Positions 8,738-16,738 of a stretch of 17,757 bases of DNA are shown here, in pieces. Location of the stretch: the NCBI GenBank assembly GCA_002378585.1, contig DFSJ01000085.1, positions 1 to 17,757 on the forward strand, in the 5' to 3' direction. Within the stretch, counting starts at the first letter, position 1, and every line of letters begins with the position of its first letter. Source of the stretch: Flavobacteriaceae bacterium UBA3440. GTDB lineage: Bacteria; Bacteroidota; Bacteroidia; Flavobacteriales; Flavobacteriaceae. Below the pieces are notes generated by a model. The model was given only the letters and a program-made list of their open reading frames with translations. It ran no database searches and was not told where the DNA came from. Both the position numbers and the translations under genes were made by a program.

Positions 8738-8767
8738 AAAAAAGCCACCTATCAGGTGGCTTTTTTT
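8738..8767. terminator. Bidirectional terminator between ppgK and typA
   Basis: A 7-bp GC-rich stem (8744-8750 GCCACCT with 8754-8760 AGGTGGC) has a 3-nt loop and is flanked by six A on the left and seven T on the right. It should therefore terminate both the + strand ppgK transcript and the convergent typA transcript. Its core, AAAGCCACC...GGTGGCTTT, is nearly the same as in the hairpin at 742-766. Confidence 0.88.
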
Positions 8768-8785
8768 ATAGCGTGAAATAGGCAG

Positions 8786-10585
8786 TTAAACGATTTTAAA
8801 TCGTTTTCTGTCATTTTCAGTCAAGTAAATTTTTCGCAACCTCAAGTTCTTAGGGGTCACTTCTACATATTCGTCTTTTTGGATGTATTCCAAGGCTTCC
8901 TCTAAAGAGAATTTCACCGCAGGAACAATCTTAGCTTTGTCATCAGCACCTGAAGAACGAACGTTGGTCAGTTTCTTGGTCTTAGTGACATTCACCGTCA
9001 TGTCATCACCACGCGAGTTTTCGCCGATCACTTGACCTTCATAGATATCCTCGCCTGGATCGATAAAAAACTTACCTCGTTCCTGCAATTTATCAATAGA
9101 ATAAGGAATAGCTTTTCCTTGCTCCATAGAGACCAATGAGCCGTTTTGACGTTGTGGTATATCCCCTTTGAGCGGTTGGTATTCGAAGAAACGGTGGGCC
9201 ATAATCGCTTCTCCAGCTGTGGCGGTCAGCAATTGATTTCTCAGACCGATGATCCCTCTTGAAGGGATGATAAACTCACAAATCATACGGGTACCTTTGG
9301 ACTGCATCGAGGTCATTTCTCCTCGGCGCATAGAGACAAATTCAACAGCGCGTCCGGAAACCTCCTCAGGCAAATCAATGGTTAAATGCTCTACAGGCTC
9401 ACAAGCTACGCCATCAATTTCTTTGATAATTACCTGTGGCTGACCGATTTGAAGTTCATACCCTTCTCTTCTCATGGTTTCAATCAAGACAGAAAGGTGC
9501 AATACACCGCGGCCAAATACCATAAAACGGTCGGCACTGTCTGTATCTTCTACCCTGAGGGCCAAGTTTTTTTCCAACTCTTTTTGCAATCGCTCTTTGA
9601 TGTGTCTAGAAGTGACAAACTTACCGTCTTTGCCAAAGAATGGGCTGTCGTTAATCGTAAAGAGCATACTCATCGTTGGCTCATCAATCGCGATGGTTTT
9701 CATCTGCTCTGGGGCATCGATATCTGCCACCGTATCGCCGATTTCAAAACCTTCAAGACCTACAATCGCACAAATGTCTCCTGTTTGCACTTCTTTTACC
9801 TTGAAACGGCCCAAGCCTTCGAATGTGAATAACTCTTTAATGCGCGATTTGATGATGCTTCCATCTCTCTTAATCAAAGCGATCTGTTGGTTTTCTTTTA
9901 AACTACCGCGTTGCAAACGACCAATCGCAATCCTCCCAGTAAATGAGGAGAAGTCCAGAGAGGTGATCAACATTTGGGTGTTTCCTTCTTTTGCTTGAAA
10001 AGTGGGTACGTGTTCGAGTACCATGTCGAGCAAAGGCTCAATATTGGTGGTCACTACTTTTGGGTCATGGCTCATCCAGTTGTTTTTAGCTGAACCGTAT
10101 ACAGTTGGGAAATCCAGCTGCCATTCTTCTGCGCCCAACTCAAACATCAGGTCAAAAACCTTCTCGTGTACTTCTTCTGGCGTACAGTTTTCTTTATCCA
10201 CCTTGTTGATCACCACACAGGGTTTCAAACCAAGATCAATCGCTTTTTGGAGTACAAAGCGGGTTTGTGGCATCGGGCCTTCAAATGCATCAACCAACAG
10301 CAATACACCGTCAGCCATATTGAGCACACGCTCCACTTCACCACCAAAATCCGCGTGACCAGGGGTGTCTATGATGTTAATTTTAGTGCCTTTATAGGTA
10401 ACTGAAACGTTCTTAGATACAATGGTAATCCCGCGCTCACGCTCCAGGTCGTTGTTGTCCAAAATAAGCTCACCAGTGTGTTCGTTTTCACGAAATAACT
10501 GGCAATGGTGCATGATTTTATCAACCAAAGTAGTTTTACCGTGGTCAACGTGGGCGATAATCGCAATGTTTTTAACTGATGACAT
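8786..10585 (-). CDS. typA: Ribosome-associated translational GTPase TypA/BipA
   Basis: The product is 599 residues, the usual length for TypA/BipA, a GTPase of the EF-G/LepA class that binds the ribosome and helps 50S subunit assembly and stress or low-temperature growth. The G domain is intact: G1 AHVDHGKTT (11-19), the switch region with RERGITI (49-55), G3 [14 protein letters not shown] (73-86), and G4 NKVD (127-130). Domain II and the EF-G-like domains III and V follow. The C-terminal TypA-specific domain includes [21 protein letters not shown] and the PKNLRLRK segment. The ATG at 10585 puts the G1 motif at the expected distance. It is a single gene with its own candidate promoter upstream, and it ends at the bidirectional terminator shared with ppgK. 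Several long reading frames on the opposite strand are shadows. Confidence 0.97.
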   Translation of the reverse strand: MSSVKNIAIIAHVDHGKTTLVDKIMHHCQLFRENEHTGELILDNNDLERERGITIVSKNVSVTYKGTKINIIDTPGHADFGGEVERVLNMADGVLLLVDAFEGPMPQTRFVLQKAIDLGLKPCVVINKVDKENCTPEEVHEKVFDLMFELGAEEWQLDFPTVYGSAKNNWMSHDPKVVTTNIEPLLDMVLEHVPTFQAKEGNTQMLITSLDFSSFTGRIAIGRLQRGSLKENQQIALIKRDGSIIKSRIKELFTFEGLGRFKVKEVQTGDICAIVGLEGFEIGDTVADIDAPEQMKTIAIDEPTMSMLFTINDSPFFGKDGKFVTSRHIKERLQKELEKNLALRVEDTDSADRFMVFGRGVLHLSVLIETMRREGYELQIGQPQVIIKEIDGVACEPVEHLTIDLPEEVSGRAVEFVSMRRGEMTSMQSKGTRMICEFIIPSRGIIGLRNQLLTATAGEAIMAHRFFEYQPLKGDIPQRQNGSLVSMEQGKAIPYSIDKLQERGKFFIDPGEDIYEGQVIGENSRGDDMTVNVTKTKKLTNVRSSGADDKAKIVPAVKFSLEEALEYIQKDEYVEVTPKNLRLRKIYLTENDRKRFKIV

Positions 10586-10616
10586 AAAAAATAGGGTTAT
10601 ACCCGCTAAGGGCGCG

Positions 10617-10624
10617 CAAATATA
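10617..10624 (-). promoter_or_regulatory. Candidate -7 promoter element of typA
   Basis: On the minus strand this reads TATATTTG, an exact TAnnTTTG match lying 32-39 nt before the typA start codon. That gives a 5' UTR of about 25 nt. I see no clear TTTG at the -33 position. Confidence 0.4.
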
Positions 10625-10692
10625 GCTTTAAATATTCGATTGATCCTCGGGCCGAGGTTAAATTAACGATACGGCTGTTAACTATCTGACTT

Positions 10693-11511
10693 TTAGAAGT
10701 TAACAATGGTAGACCTGATGGCAGACAAGCGCGTCAGGAGCCCTTCTAATAGATCGAGTGACAACATATTTGCCCCATCGCTTTTGGCATTGGCAGGATC
10801 GAAATGAGTCTCGATAAATAAGCCGTCAACTCCGGCGGCAATTCCAGCTCTGGAAATGGTTTCAATCATCTCTGGTCTTCCGCCAGTCACCCCACTGGAT
10901 TGGTTGGGCTGTTGCAAAGAGTGGGTCACATCCAACACCACAGGCGCATATTGACGCATGGTGGGGATCCCCCTAAAATCGACAATCATGTCTTGGTATC
11001 CAAACATGGTACCGCGATCAGTGACCATCACTTGATCGTTTTGACTGTCCAAAACTTTTTGGACGGCATGCTTCATGGACTCAGGACTCATGAATTGTCC
11101 TTTTTTCAAATTAACTACTTTTCCTGTTGCTGCTGCAGCCACCACTAGATCGGTCTGCCTGACCAAGAAGGCAGGGATCTGTAAAACATCGACATATTCA
11201 GCTGCCATGGCAGCATCGGAAACCTCGTGTATATCAGTTACTGTAGGCACACCAAAGGTCTGAGATACCTTGGCTAGGATTTTGAGTGCTTTTTCGTCTC
11301 CAATCCCGGTAAATGAATCAACCCTAGAGCGATTGGCTTTCTTAAAGCTTCCTTTAAATACATAAGGAATCTCCAATCGGTCAGTGATCTTCACAATACG
11401 CTCAGCGATGCGCAAGGCCATATCCTCACCTTCAATGGCGCATGGTCCTGCTAGAAGGAAAAACTGTTGGCTATCGGCGTGTTTGAGTTGAGGGATCAAA
11501 GACAAATTCAT
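10693..11511 (-). CDS. kdsA: 3-deoxy-D-manno-octulosonate 8-phosphate synthase (KdsA)
   Basis: The product is 272 residues. The enzyme condenses phosphoenolpyruvate with arabinose-5-phosphate to make Kdo-8-phosphate for the LPS inner core, in the cytoplasm. Family motifs in order are AGPCAIEGED, FKGSFKKANRSR (PEP and sugar-phosphate binding), QIPAFLVRQTDLV, VVNLKKGQFMSPE, FGYQDMIVDFRG, and a C-terminal FIETHFDPANAKSDGANML. Cys24 in the AGPC motif, the histidine in DVTHSLQ, the glutamate in FIETH and the aspartate in KSDG match the metal ligands of the metal-dependent KdsA class; in the E. coli-type metal-free class the cysteine is asparagine. The ATG at 11511 is preferred over an in-frame TTG at 11532, which overlaps a promoter-like motif. 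The gene for an oxidoreductase lies 29 nt upstream on the same strand. Confidence 0.95.
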   Translation of the reverse strand: MNLSLIPQLKHADSQQFFLLAGPCAIEGEDMALRIAERIVKITDRLEIPYVFKGSFKKANRSRVDSFTGIGDEKALKILAKVSQTFGVPTVTDIHEVSDAAMAAEYVDVLQIPAFLVRQTDLVVAAAATGKVVNLKKGQFMSPESMKHAVQKVLDSQNDQVMVTDRGTMFGYQDMIVDFRGIPTMRQYAPVVLDVTHSLQQPNQSSGVTGGRPEMIETISRAGIAAGVDGLFIETHFDPANAKSDGANMLSLDLLEGLLTRLSAIRSTIVNF

Positions 11512-11529
11512 AGAGATAAATTTTGCCGA

Positions 11530-11537
11530 CAAAGATA
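11530..11537 (-). promoter_or_regulatory. Candidate -7 promoter element of kdsA
   Basis: The minus strand reads TATCTTTG, an exact TAnnTTTG match in the 29-nt gap between the oxidoreductase stop and the kdsA ATG. It would allow kdsA to be transcribed with a very short leader independently of the upstream gene. A GTTG lies about 14 nt upstream, shorter than the usual spacing to a -33 TTTG, so the assignment is tentative. Confidence 0.35.
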
Positions 11538-11540
11538 AGG

Positions 11541-12746
11541 TTATTTCCCGGCAACATACTCCTCCAGGTAGGAAAACCTGGGGGTCAGTTTTCCATCCGC
11601 AGTAGTGATTTGGGCTCGGGCCAATACCCCAGATTGATCTCCATCAAAAAAGGCGGGCAAAACGTATTTAGAAAATGCGATACTAAAGCCTGATGAGGCA
11701 TCAACCGGAACTTCACAAGGCAAATTATCCACCGCCATTACGGCGAGAGCGTCCTCACTGCGCCAATCACACTCGGCCATATCTCGTGGATTTACTCCAT
11801 AAATAGGATCCGAAATGGTGGACGACCTCAAGGTACTGGCTATTGGGGCACCGATATCACAGCTGATGTCTGCTATGACCGATATTTTTAAGCTGGGATC
11901 TTTTAGGTCATTCACATCAAGCATCATCGGAGCCCCTTTGCCGTAATAATGTCCCGCAATAAATAGATCACTTACCGCCGCCCATCGAAAGAAATTGTTG
12001 GCATAGAGCTCCGGGTGGGCAAAAAAGTGTTGCTTGTCTACCGTTGATCCCGGGCTGAGCTGAACATAGGAGCAGACATCGATAGCGGTATACACTGCGT
12101 GGGGATACTCATTGACCAAAAAATCCTCTGGATCAACACATGGTAGTCCCATAGCATCGAGTACCTCTGCAGCTCCAGAGCCCACACGACCTTTTCCTGT
12201 AAGTACGATCTTCACAGGCGGCAAGTTTATTTCCCGCAGCACATTCTTCAACGCGTTGATGTCGGCTAGATCAGAGGGTTTGGCCAACTCAAATAGTCCG
12301 TGTTTCAGTCCATAAGTGCGGATAGCATGGTAGGCCCCAACTACACCAGCGTAATAACCAAAGGCCACCAAACGCTGCCCGTTTTGATCGACTATAACCT
12401 CATGGTCAAACAAGGAAATTCCTTGGGCAAGAATGGCTTGAAGCAAGGCTCTGTTATACGATTGCTTTTTTATGGTATGAGAAAAGAAAAAATACTTTTT
12501 ACCGGGTATCAATTGCTCAATCGGAACTTCTTTAACACCCAAGAGCACATCGCAAACAGAAAGATCTTCCTGTAAAATCGCCCCCACCTCAGCATAGGCA
12601 CTGTCCGGGAACGCTCTGTGCACTGATGGCGCTACATAAATTTCTACACCGGGATAGTTTAACAAAGATGCACACGCATCAGGGGTGAGTACCACCCTGC
12701 GGTCAGGTGGGTATTTGCCTTCGGCAATCAGGCCAAAACGAATCAT
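11541..12746 (-). CDS. Saccharopine / alanine dehydrogenase-like NAD(P)-dependent oxidoreductase
   Basis: The product is 401 residues of the AlaDH/PNT fold. The N-terminal domain begins IRFGLIAEGKYPPDRRVVLTP, the typical start of alanine dehydrogenase, transhydrogenase and lysine-forming saccharopine dehydrogenase. It includes FFFSHTIKKQ and FDHEVIVDQNGQRLVAFGYYAGVVGAYHAIR, which resemble fungal LYS1-type enzymes. The nucleotide-binding Rossmann loop is GKGRVGSG (184-191). A later segment with ISVIADISCDIGAPI also fits the saccharopine dehydrogenase branch. Predicted activity is reversible NAD(P)-linked reductive amination or oxidative deamination; the substrate is unknown. The ATG at 12746 is chosen because residues upstream of it lack family similarity and would run toward the tmRNA promoter. 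It is followed after 29 nt by kdsA. Confidence 0.8.
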   Translation of the reverse strand: MIRFGLIAEGKYPPDRRVVLTPDACASLLNYPGVEIYVAPSVHRAFPDSAYAEVGAILQEDLSVCDVLLGVKEVPIEQLIPGKKYFFFSHTIKKQSYNRALLQAILAQGISLFDHEVIVDQNGQRLVAFGYYAGVVGAYHAIRTYGLKHGLFELAKPSDLADINALKNVLREINLPPVKIVLTGKGRVGSGAAEVLDAMGLPCVDPEDFLVNEYPHAVYTAIDVCSYVQLSPGSTVDKQHFFAHPELYANNFFRWAAVSDLFIAGHYYGKGAPMMLDVNDLKDPSLKISVIADISCDIGAPIASTLRSSTISDPIYGVNPRDMAECDWRSEDALAVMAVDNLPCEVPVDASSGFSIAFSKYVLPAFFDGDQSGVLARAQITTADGKLTPRFSYLEEYVAGK

Positions 12747-12803
12747 AAAACGGGATATACTTACTAAATTACAGCTATTCTCGCCGCTGCACAAATCTTT
12801 TCG

Positions 12804-12811
12804 TAACTTTG
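12804..12811 (+). promoter_or_regulatory. Candidate -7 promoter element of the tmRNA gene
   Basis: TAACTTTG matches the TAnnTTTG consensus exactly and ends 13 nt before the mature tmRNA 5' end, a good place for a start site followed by RNase P trimming. No clear TTTG is found at -33; the region reads TATTCTCG. Confidence 0.5.
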
Positions 12812-12824
12812 CCTCCCCATCTAA

Positions 12825-13219
12825 GGGGCCGAGTTGGTTTTGACAGCAAGGTCAGTTGGAGGGTAAGCACGTCGAGCGCTGAGAAACAGCTCGTAAATCT
12901 CATTTTTCAGACCTTTAAATGGCGAAAATAACTACGCTCTTGCCGCTTAATCCGAATTACAGTAGGATTTAGCCTCGTCCCCACCAGGTGGGGAAGCGAG
13001 ATGTCCCTAAGAAGCCCTTGTTGTCGGCGTCTTATCCAGGGGCACCATCAAAGACAACATAGGATCGAAGCAGCTTCGACTGAGGTCCAAAACTAAAGAA
13101 GCTAAGCAAATGTTGGGCGGTTTTCGGTCAGACATTTGTCGAAAACCAATCGAAAACTAAACGTGTAGAAAGCTTTTTAATTGCTTGTTTGGACGAGGGT
13201 TCAAATCCCTCCGGCTCCA
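12825..13219 (+). ncRNA. ssrA: tmRNA (transfer-messenger RNA)
   Basis: This RNA rescues stalled ribosomes with SmpB: it is charged with alanine, enters the A site and templates a degradation tag. The ends form the tRNA-like domain. The 5' GGGGCCG pairs with 3' CGGCTCC and includes the conserved third G-U pair; the T arm is GAGGG-TTCAAAT-CCCTC, and A13219 is the discriminator. The 3' CCA is not encoded (next bases are CAA) and must be added enzymatically. The tag frame is at 12921-12950. Downstream structure is visible: a hairpin at 12974-13000, pairing of GTTGTC (from about 13021) with GACAAC near 13052 as part of a pseudoknot, a CGAAGC/GCTTCG hairpin near 13067-13080, and GGTTTTCG/CGAAAACC near 13118-13147. 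The length of 395 nt is normal for a one-piece tmRNA. Confidence 0.97.
12921..12950 (+). other. tmRNA tag-peptide reading frame (GENNYALAA)
   Basis: The resume codon is GGC at 12921, and the frame reads G-E-N-N-Y-A-L-A-A followed by TAA at 12948-12950. With the alanine carried by tmRNA itself the tag is A-GENNYALAA. The ALAA ending is the usual signal for ClpXP-type proteases. Confidence 0.95.
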
Positions 13220-13227
13220 CAAAGTTC

Positions 13228-13262
13228 AACCTTCAACCTTTTTGGTTGGAGGTTTTTTGTTT
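13228..13262 (+). terminator. Rho-independent terminator of tmRNA
   Basis: An 11-bp stem with one G-U pair (13228-13238 with 13244-13254, AACCTTCAACC / GGTTGGAGGTT) has a T5 loop and continues into an interrupted T tract. It starts 9 nt after the tmRNA 3' end and lies upstream of the next gene's start at 13330. Confidence 0.85.
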
Positions 13263-13329
13263 TCACGCCAACCCTAATAGCTGTTTTACACAAAAAATTT
13301 CCTCTATATTTATTCACTTAAATTTTGTC

Positions 13330-15864
13330 ATGAAAAAATTGATCAGTTATGCGTTAATCGCCTGTTTAGGCGTATTAAATCTTCAAGCACAGGTTACCTC
13401 TCCAGAAGCCTTTTTGGGTTATAAACTAGGTGAGCGATTCACCCCTCACCACAAAATGGTGGACTATTTTAAGGAAGTAGCGGGACAAAATCCAAACATC
13501 AAATTGATCCCCTATGGGGAAACCAATGAAAAAAGACCTTTGTTCGTGGCGGTATTGGCCAGTGCGGAAAATATGGCCCGTCTAGAACAAATCAGAACTG
13601 ACAACCTTAAACGCTCAGGACTTATTTCAGGAAACCCAACTACCCAGGTGCCCATCAACTGGATGTCTTTTAACGTTCACGGAAACGAATCCGTCGGTAT
13701 GGAAGCGGCCATCGCCACCTTTCACACCTTGGCTGATCCCTCGAATACCCAAGTTCAGGCTTGGCTAAAAGATCAAGTAGTGGTGATCGACCCATGCATT
13801 AACCCCGATGGGAGGGATCGATATGCGATGTGGTACAATCAAAAAATGAATACTTTGATGCAGCCCGATCCTCAATCCATGGAACACAGTGAACCCTGGC
13901 CTGGAGGAAGAGCCAATCATTATCTATTTGACCTCAATAGGGACTGGGCATGGCAAGTTCAGGTGGAAAGTCAACAAAGACTAAAACTCTACCAGCAGTG
14001 GATGCCTCAGCTTCACTTAGATTTTCACGAGCAAGGAATCGACAATCCATTTTACATGGCGCCTGCCGCAGAACCGCTTCACGCTCAACTATCCCCCTAC
14101 CAACATCAATTCCAAGATCTGTTTGGACGTAATACAGCCAAATATTTTGACCAAATGGGCCGTTTTTATTTTACCAAAGAACGTTTTGACCTACTCTACC
14201 CAGCCTATGGAGACACTTACCCTATGTACAACGGCGCCATTGGCATGACTATAGAGCAAGGGGGCGGAGGGCGAGCAGGAATCGGCATGCGCAACGCAGT
14301 GGGCGACACAGTTACCCTGGCACACAGGATTGAGGGTCATTACACAGCAGCGCTTTCCGCAGTAGAAATGACCAGTATTCATAAAGTGGAGTTACTCAAA
14401 CAGTACAGCACTTATTTCAGTTCAAATGCCTCTGCCCCAAAGGGCAAATACAAAAGCTTTGTCATCAAACGAGAAAGTAACCCAGCGCAACTGGAAAAGC
14501 TGATGGCATTGTTGGACAAAAACGGCATTCAATACCAAAGAGCTAAATCAAAATCAGGAGTTAAAGGATATGCGTACCAAAGTGGTCAATCTCAAGCTGT
14601 ATTCTCTGTATCTGATCAAGATTTATTGATCAGCGCTTATCAACCAAAATCAGTGTTGACCCAAGTGCTGTTTGAGCCCAATCCGCAACTAAATGATTCG
14701 ATCACTTACGACATCACCAGTTGGTCTATGCCCTATGCCTATGGGCTAAACGCTTATGCTACTGAAGATAAATTAGTGGGGCAGGGTACCTTTAACTTGC
14801 CCAAAAAAGAGGTTCATACCCCTGACCAAACTCCGGTGGCCTACATAGCTGCCTGGCAAGGAACCAAACACGCTGCCTTTCTGGCCCAATTACTGCAGGC
14901 CAATGTTCGGGTAAAATATGCTGAAAATCCATTTAGCGTAGGTGGAAAAAGCTATCCCCAAGGAAGCTTACTGATCACCAAAGGAGGAAACCAACATCAT
15001 AAAGATTTTGACCAAAAAGTAATCGAGATAGCCCTTCAAAATCAGGTGGAACTAGAAACGTCTTCAACGGGTTATGTGGATTCGGGAAATGATTTTGGAT
15101 CTCCAGAAATTCGGGTCATTAAGGCTCCTAAAATCGCATTGGTGGGTGGATCTGGCACCTCATCGTTAAACTATGGAGAGATCTGGCATTTCTTTGAACA
15201 GGAGCTTAAATACCCATTAGCCCAACTAGAGGCCTCATCCATAAATAGCGCAGATTTAAGCAAATACGATGTCATTATACTGCCCTCGTTGTTTGGCAGT
15301 GCTGTCAATGATCGATCTAAGCAAAAACTCACTGAGTGGGTAAAGGCAGGAGGGAAACTAATCGCTATTGACGGTGCCTTAGGGTTATTTGTTGATCAAG
15401 AGGGTTATGGACTAAAAACGTACAGCACAGCGGAGCAAAAAAAGGCTGCCGATAAACGCGCAGAAGAAATTACTGCTAAAGAGCGTTTGGCACCCCACAA
15501 ACAAGCTGAGCGACTGGCGATTTCCGAAGAAGCTACTGGAGCCATCTACCAAGTCACTATGGACATCACTCACCCATTAGGTTACGGTACAGAAGGAATT
15601 TACTACACCTTAAAAAACAACAGCAACAGATATGCCTATTTAGACCATGGAGTCAATGCGGGCATCATCAAATCAGCCAAAGCATACAGAACTGGATTTA
15701 TTGGATACAAGATCAAAGAGCAAATGGCTGAGTCCTTGGTAATTGGTTCGGAACGAATCGGAAGAGGTCACCTGGTATATTTTGCCGACAACCCCATTTT
15801 TAGGGGGTTTTGGGAAAGTGGTAAGTTGGTGTTGTCCAACGCGATATTTATGGTGGGGCAATAG
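13330..15864 (+). CDS. Secreted M14 zinc carboxypeptidase with C-terminal GATase1-like domain
   Basis: The product is 844 residues with a signal peptide (1-20, ending LQAQ), so it acts in the periplasm or outside the cell. The N-terminal half is a peptidase family M14 domain. Zinc ligands are His117 and Glu120 in NVHGNES and His233 in LDFHEQG; Glu309 in MTIEQGGG is the general base. The substrate-carboxylate segment is NPDGRDR followed by DLNRDW. After a long middle region, about residues 600-690 form a second domain resembling class-I glutamine amidotransferase/DJ-1 folds (IALVGGSGTSS, YDVIILPS, WVKAGGKLIAIDGA); this is known in large Bacteroidota M14 proteins, and a catalytic Cys is not evident. 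It probably trims peptides for nutrition. The ATG at 13330 is used because the upstream in-frame extension from 13189 lies within tmRNA. Confidence 0.92.
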   Translation: MKKLISYALIACLGVLNLQAQVTSPEAFLGYKLGERFTPHHKMVDYFKEVAGQNPNIKLIPYGETNEKRPLFVAVLASAENMARLEQIRTDNLKRSGLISGNPTTQVPINWMSFNVHGNESVGMEAAIATFHTLADPSNTQVQAWLKDQVVVIDPCINPDGRDRYAMWYNQKMNTLMQPDPQSMEHSEPWPGGRANHYLFDLNRDWAWQVQVESQQRLKLYQQWMPQLHLDFHEQGIDNPFYMAPAAEPLHAQLSPYQHQFQDLFGRNTAKYFDQMGRFYFTKERFDLLYPAYGDTYPMYNGAIGMTIEQGGGGRAGIGMRNAVGDTVTLAHRIEGHYTAALSAVEMTSIHKVELLKQYSTYFSSNASAPKGKYKSFVIKRESNPAQLEKLMALLDKNGIQYQRAKSKSGVKGYAYQSGQSQAVFSVSDQDLLISAYQPKSVLTQVLFEPNPQLNDSITYDITSWSMPYAYGLNAYATEDKLVGQGTFNLPKKEVHTPDQTPVAYIAAWQGTKHAAFLAQLLQANVRVKYAENPFSVGGKSYPQGSLLITKGGNQHHKDFDQKVIEIALQNQVELETSSTGYVDSGNDFGSPEIRVIKAPKIALVGGSGTSSLNYGEIWHFFEQELKYPLAQLEASSINSADLSKYDVIILPSLFGSAVNDRSKQKLTEWVKAGGKLIAIDGALGLFVDQEGYGLKTYSTAEQKKAADKRAEEITAKERLAPHKQAERLAISEEATGAIYQVTMDITHPLGYGTEGIYYTLKNNSNRYAYLDHGVNAGIIKSAKAYRTGFIGYKIKEQMAESLVIGSERIGRGHLVYFADNPIFRGFWESGKLVLSNAIFMVGQ

Positions 15865-15885
15865 TGCCTTTCAGCCTAAACCAAT

Positions 15886-15916
15886 AAAAAAAAAACGCCC
15901 TTTCGGGCGTTTTTTT
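15886..15916. terminator. Bidirectional terminator between the M14 peptidase and the convergent gene
   Basis: Stem CGCCC (15896-15900) with GGGCG (15905-15909) and loop TTTC is extended by A/T pairs, with ten A on the left (15886-15895) and seven T on the right (15910-15916). It can stop transcription from both sides. The stop codon of the minus-strand gene (15915-15917) overlaps its edge. Confidence 0.87.
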
Positions 15917-16601
15917 ATTCGTAACAGTATTTAACTACTTGAAGCAGATCCTCTTCCACATCCAAGTCATAAGTTCCTGACTTAAAAAATTCTTTAAGGT
16001 TTCGCTGAGGAAACATTTTGATAAACCCAATCTTTGTTCTCGGCACTTCGATCAACTGCTCCGCTGCAGACTCCCATACAAAAAAAGTGTAAGTAGGTTG
16101 TTTAAATCCAGCGGGGGTGGGTCGTTCATACCCTGATCTTGGAGGTTTGGCCTCTTGAAAGCTGATTTTTTCTTTAAGAAAAAGAAGATAACCTTCTTTA
16201 ATTACTCCTGCTGAAGCAAAATAACCGAGTCGATATTTTTTTTGATCATCGTTATACCCCAAGCAAACATAGGCCTTCGGGGTATTGGTTTTTAAAGTAA
16301 CTACTAAACCCTTTTCCTTTTGAATATAATTTACCTTTTTAGCTTCCAACAATAATTCCATTTCATCATTAAATGCATTGTACTTGACCATATAATTGGT
16401 GGTCAGTCCAGAAATACTTGCCAAGGTGTATTCTTCTTGGATATAAGGTGTCCCTTTGGCGTTGGCAAATCCCTGCTGAAACTTATCATACAGGGTTGAA
16501 TTGTTGTTGAGGATGTGGCTGGCATTGGCCATGGATTCTTGACTAAAACCAGTATTTGACCATAAGATGGCCAAAAAAACAAAGAACAAAATCTTTTTCA
16601 T
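15915..16601 (-). CDS. Secreted hypothetical protein
   Basis: I do not recognise this 228-residue protein. It begins with a clear signal peptide (MKKILFFVFLAILWSN, cleavage near residue 20 at GFSQ), so it is exported. The mature part has no cysteine-rich, enzyme-like or repeat motif that I can name. It contains a proline/glycine-rich stretch (AKPPRSGYERPTPAGF) about two thirds along and an acidic C-terminal stretch (DLDVEEDLLQVV). Alternating strand-like segments (YMVKYN, MELLLEAKK, GLVVTLKT, YTFFVWES) suggest a mainly beta fold. The ATG at 16601 starts the signal peptide. It is convergent with the M14 gene, sharing its terminator, and divergent from acs with 137 nt between. The real gene call is strong; the function is unknown. 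Confidence 0.72.
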   Translation of the reverse strand: MKKILFFVFLAILWSNTGFSQESMANASHILNNNSTLYDKFQQGFANAKGTPYIQEEYTLASISGLTTNYMVKYNAFNDEMELLLEAKKVNYIQKEKGLVVTLKTNTPKAYVCLGYNDDQKKYRLGYFASAGVIKEGYLLFLKEKISFQEAKPPRSGYERPTPAGFKQPTYTFFVWESAAEQLIEVPRTKIGFIKMFPQRNLKEFFKSGTYDLDVEEDLLQVVKYCYE

Positions 16602-16738
16602 TCATTGAAAATTTAGGGGATGAGTATCAAATACATCAACCAATTCAATCAAAAGTAATCACATTTCGATCATTGTGCACTCGCCTAGGCTAAAAAGCCC
16701 ATTTTTTTTGACTAATTTTTACCATCATTTCTAGGATT

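Noticed and set aside
9249..10405. Several reading frames of up to 174 codons on the + strand opposite typA
   Set aside because: They are antisense shadows of an intact, highly conserved TypA gene and encode no recognisable domains.
10645..10657. Short palindrome CCTCGG-G-CCGAGG between typA and kdsA, considered as the kdsA terminator
   Set aside because: No T tract follows on the minus strand, and a 6-bp stem alone with a 1-nt centre is not convincing.
12747..12794. Longer start for the dehydrogenase-like gene
   Set aside because: The extra 16 residues are not family-like and lie within the short tmRNA-oxidoreductase intergenic region; ATG at 12746 begins the typical motif.
13180..13219. 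tRNA-like T arm and acceptor end
   Set aside because: It belongs to the tmRNA; there is no separate tRNA with an anticodon arm.
13189..13329. N-terminal extension of the M14 peptidase reading frame, 47 residues upstream of the ATG at 13330
   Set aside because: It lies in the tmRNA 3' end and its terminator and has no family similarity; the signal peptide starts at 13330.
16688..16710. Possible small terminator or attenuator before acs (GGCT-AAAA-AGCC followed by T8)
   Set aside because: The stem is only 4 bp and no upstream + strand transcript needs termination there; the T run is notable but the hairpin is too weak to call.
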